Assembly: GCA_019096065.1 (NCBI GenBank)
Contig: JAGUCH010000003.1
Span: 10,974,001 to 11,038,000, forward strand
Length of the DNA stretch: 64,000 nt
Reading direction: 5' to 3'
From: Paracyclopina nana
Taxonomy: Eukaryota > Arthropoda > Copepoda > Cyclopoida > Cyclopettidae
This document shows, piece after piece, positions 63,301 through 64,000 of the stretch. Each line of letters starts with the position of its first letter. Position 1 is the stretch's first letter. The translations under genes and the position numbers were made by a program. The notes under the pieces are model-generated. The model worked only from the letters and a program-made list of their open reading frames with translations. It had not been told where the DNA came from and made no database searches.

Positions 63301-64000
63301 ATGATTGCATGCTATGCCAAATTGAAGCATGTAATTTCCAAGTGGTGTTCGATTTACAAAGAATTTGCTCACCGCCAGGTGTCGCTAGTTGCTGAAGGTC
63401 TTACTTTTCAAAGCTTCCTGTATTTAGGGCTGCTCCAATTAACTTGCAAATCTTCCTCGTAACACACCAAATAGGCTAGCTCGTTAAACGAGTTCAGCGC
63501 ACAAAGGCTCTTAATAAATCTGCAAAATTACAATAGTCCATATTTTTGTGGTGATACCAGATCCCAAAATATCTAAGTCTCATTTCTCTGATGGCATTCT
63601 GTAGGTTTCGTTTGACATTAGAGTTACTCGATCCTAGTCCTATTTTTGGCCAGTTTCCACGAAATTGAGAGCTTTACAGTGGACTGCAACAAAGTTTTCA
63701 TATCCAAGTTGATAAAGGGCCACGTGGTTCATAGTGACTTTTGCAGAGTCAGCACAACTATTGTCCCAAGCTGTAAAAAGTACTTTATGACAGCTCGCCC
63801 AATAACTTCGACGTGAATATGTCTACTATATTTGTAATTTTCTGCTGCAGGTGAGCAATTGTCTGCGAATCAAGCTTCTGGGTGATTGCTACTACTGCGT
63901 CGCAGGCCTCCCAGTGGCCAGAGATGACCATGCCAACTGCTGTGTCGAATTGGGTCAGCACATGATTAAGGCCATCAACTTTGTCAAGAGAAAACGATCC
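57353..64000 (+). CDS. Membrane adenylyl cyclase, AC8/Ac78C-like (3' part missing)
   Basis: Exons 57353-57643, 57919-58340, 58743-59182, 60001-60549, 62715-62794 and 63851 to beyond the edge, all in phase. It makes cAMP from ATP at the plasma membrane; AC8-type enzymes are activated by Ca2+/calmodulin. About the first 235 residues are a Ser-rich cytosolic region with acidic clusters and a Gln run. Next come [13 protein letters not shown] and six membrane helices, then the C1a catalytic domain: [14 protein letters not shown] linker, [30 protein letters not shown] with the first metal Asp, [17 protein letters not shown], and [14 protein letters not shown] with the second metal Asp. The [15 protein letters not shown] wording points to the AC8 group. 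The second membrane set and C2 domain lie outside the window. Intron 60550-62714 contains a large AT-rich insertion. Confidence 0.92.
60565..62337. mobile_element. AT-rich insertion with 14-bp terminal inverted repeats
   Basis: Bounded by CCCCACAAAACAAA on the left and its exact complement TTTGTTTTGTGGGG on the right. The interior is visibly much richer in A+T than the rest of the window and has no long ORF. A short palindrome (about 62250-62276) lies near the right end. It falls within a large intron of the adenylyl cyclase gene. No clear target duplication was found, so the class is open. Confidence 0.6.
62865..62990 (-). repeat. Possible partial copy of the dispersed repeat family
   Basis: On the minus strand it contains CGTCAAAAATGCCAAAATGC and ACATCTGGCAATTTTGCC, matching the 3' half of the family. 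The 5' half is not evident. It lies in an intron of the adenylyl cyclase gene. Confidence 0.4.

Overview
The window looks like nuclear DNA of an invertebrate animal, most likely an arthropod and possibly a crustacean. This is inference from gene content: an Amt-type ammonium transporter, a SERTA gene like insect taranis, an akirin with the arthropod-type C-terminus, an asparagine-rich secreted protein, and single Slimb/beta-TrCP and PREP genes. Genes are split by short GT-AG introns, several only 54-65 nt long. I see no bacterial operon, rRNA, tRNA or CRISPR array. Gene models were built by hand from splice-site phase and protein similarity remembered for each family; no search was run.

Layout. 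0.5-1.6 kb (+): SERTA-domain protein. 2.0-7.4 kb (+): ankyrin repeats joined to a GH20-like hexosaminidase domain that lacks the catalytic Asp-Glu pair. 7.7-9.3 kb (-): ZnT zinc transporter. 9.9-10.5 kb (-): unrecognised acidic protein. 10.9-17.2 kb (-): a 13-exon gene whose phases join an alpha-carbonic anhydrase to a complete ammonium transporter. 18.9-21.1 kb (+): sugar porter. 21.1-22.5 kb (-): PDCD2L. 23.0-24.1 kb (+): NDRG. 25.2-26.1 kb (+): Asn-rich secreted protein. 26.6-32.6 kb (+): prolyl endopeptidase, with a glucuronyltransferase gene inside one intron. 32.7-33.0 kb (-): small membrane protein. 34.2-36.0 kb (-): beta-TrCP/Slimb. 37.7-40.3 kb (+): class I methyltransferase. 40.5-44.0 kb (+): ZUP1 deubiquitinase. 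44.9-45.7 kb (-): akirin. 46.2-47.2 kb (+): dysbindin. 47.2-48.0 kb (-): SET-domain methyltransferase. 48.7-53.2 kb (+): phospho-lyase-like PLP protein with Arg in place of the catalytic Lys; one of its introns holds two Costars genes on the other strand. 57.4 kb to the right edge (+): membrane adenylyl cyclase, AC8-like, cut by the window end.

The most notable item is the carbonic anhydrase-ammonium transporter fusion (873 codons, every junction in phase). The CA domain has a signal peptide, three zinc histidines and the cysteine pair of extracellular CAs, and it precedes an Amt whose N-terminus is normally extracellular. Such a protein would place CO2 hydration and proton supply at the mouth of an ammonium channel. 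Other points are two apparent pseudoenzymes, genes nested in introns, tail-to-tail gene pairs that touch or overlap at their stop codons, and several unannotated repeats: a Tc1/mariner-like MITE, a hAT-like MITE in front of a gene, a large foldback, an AT-rich insertion with perfect terminal repeats, and a dispersed ~130-170 bp repeat family with at least four copies.
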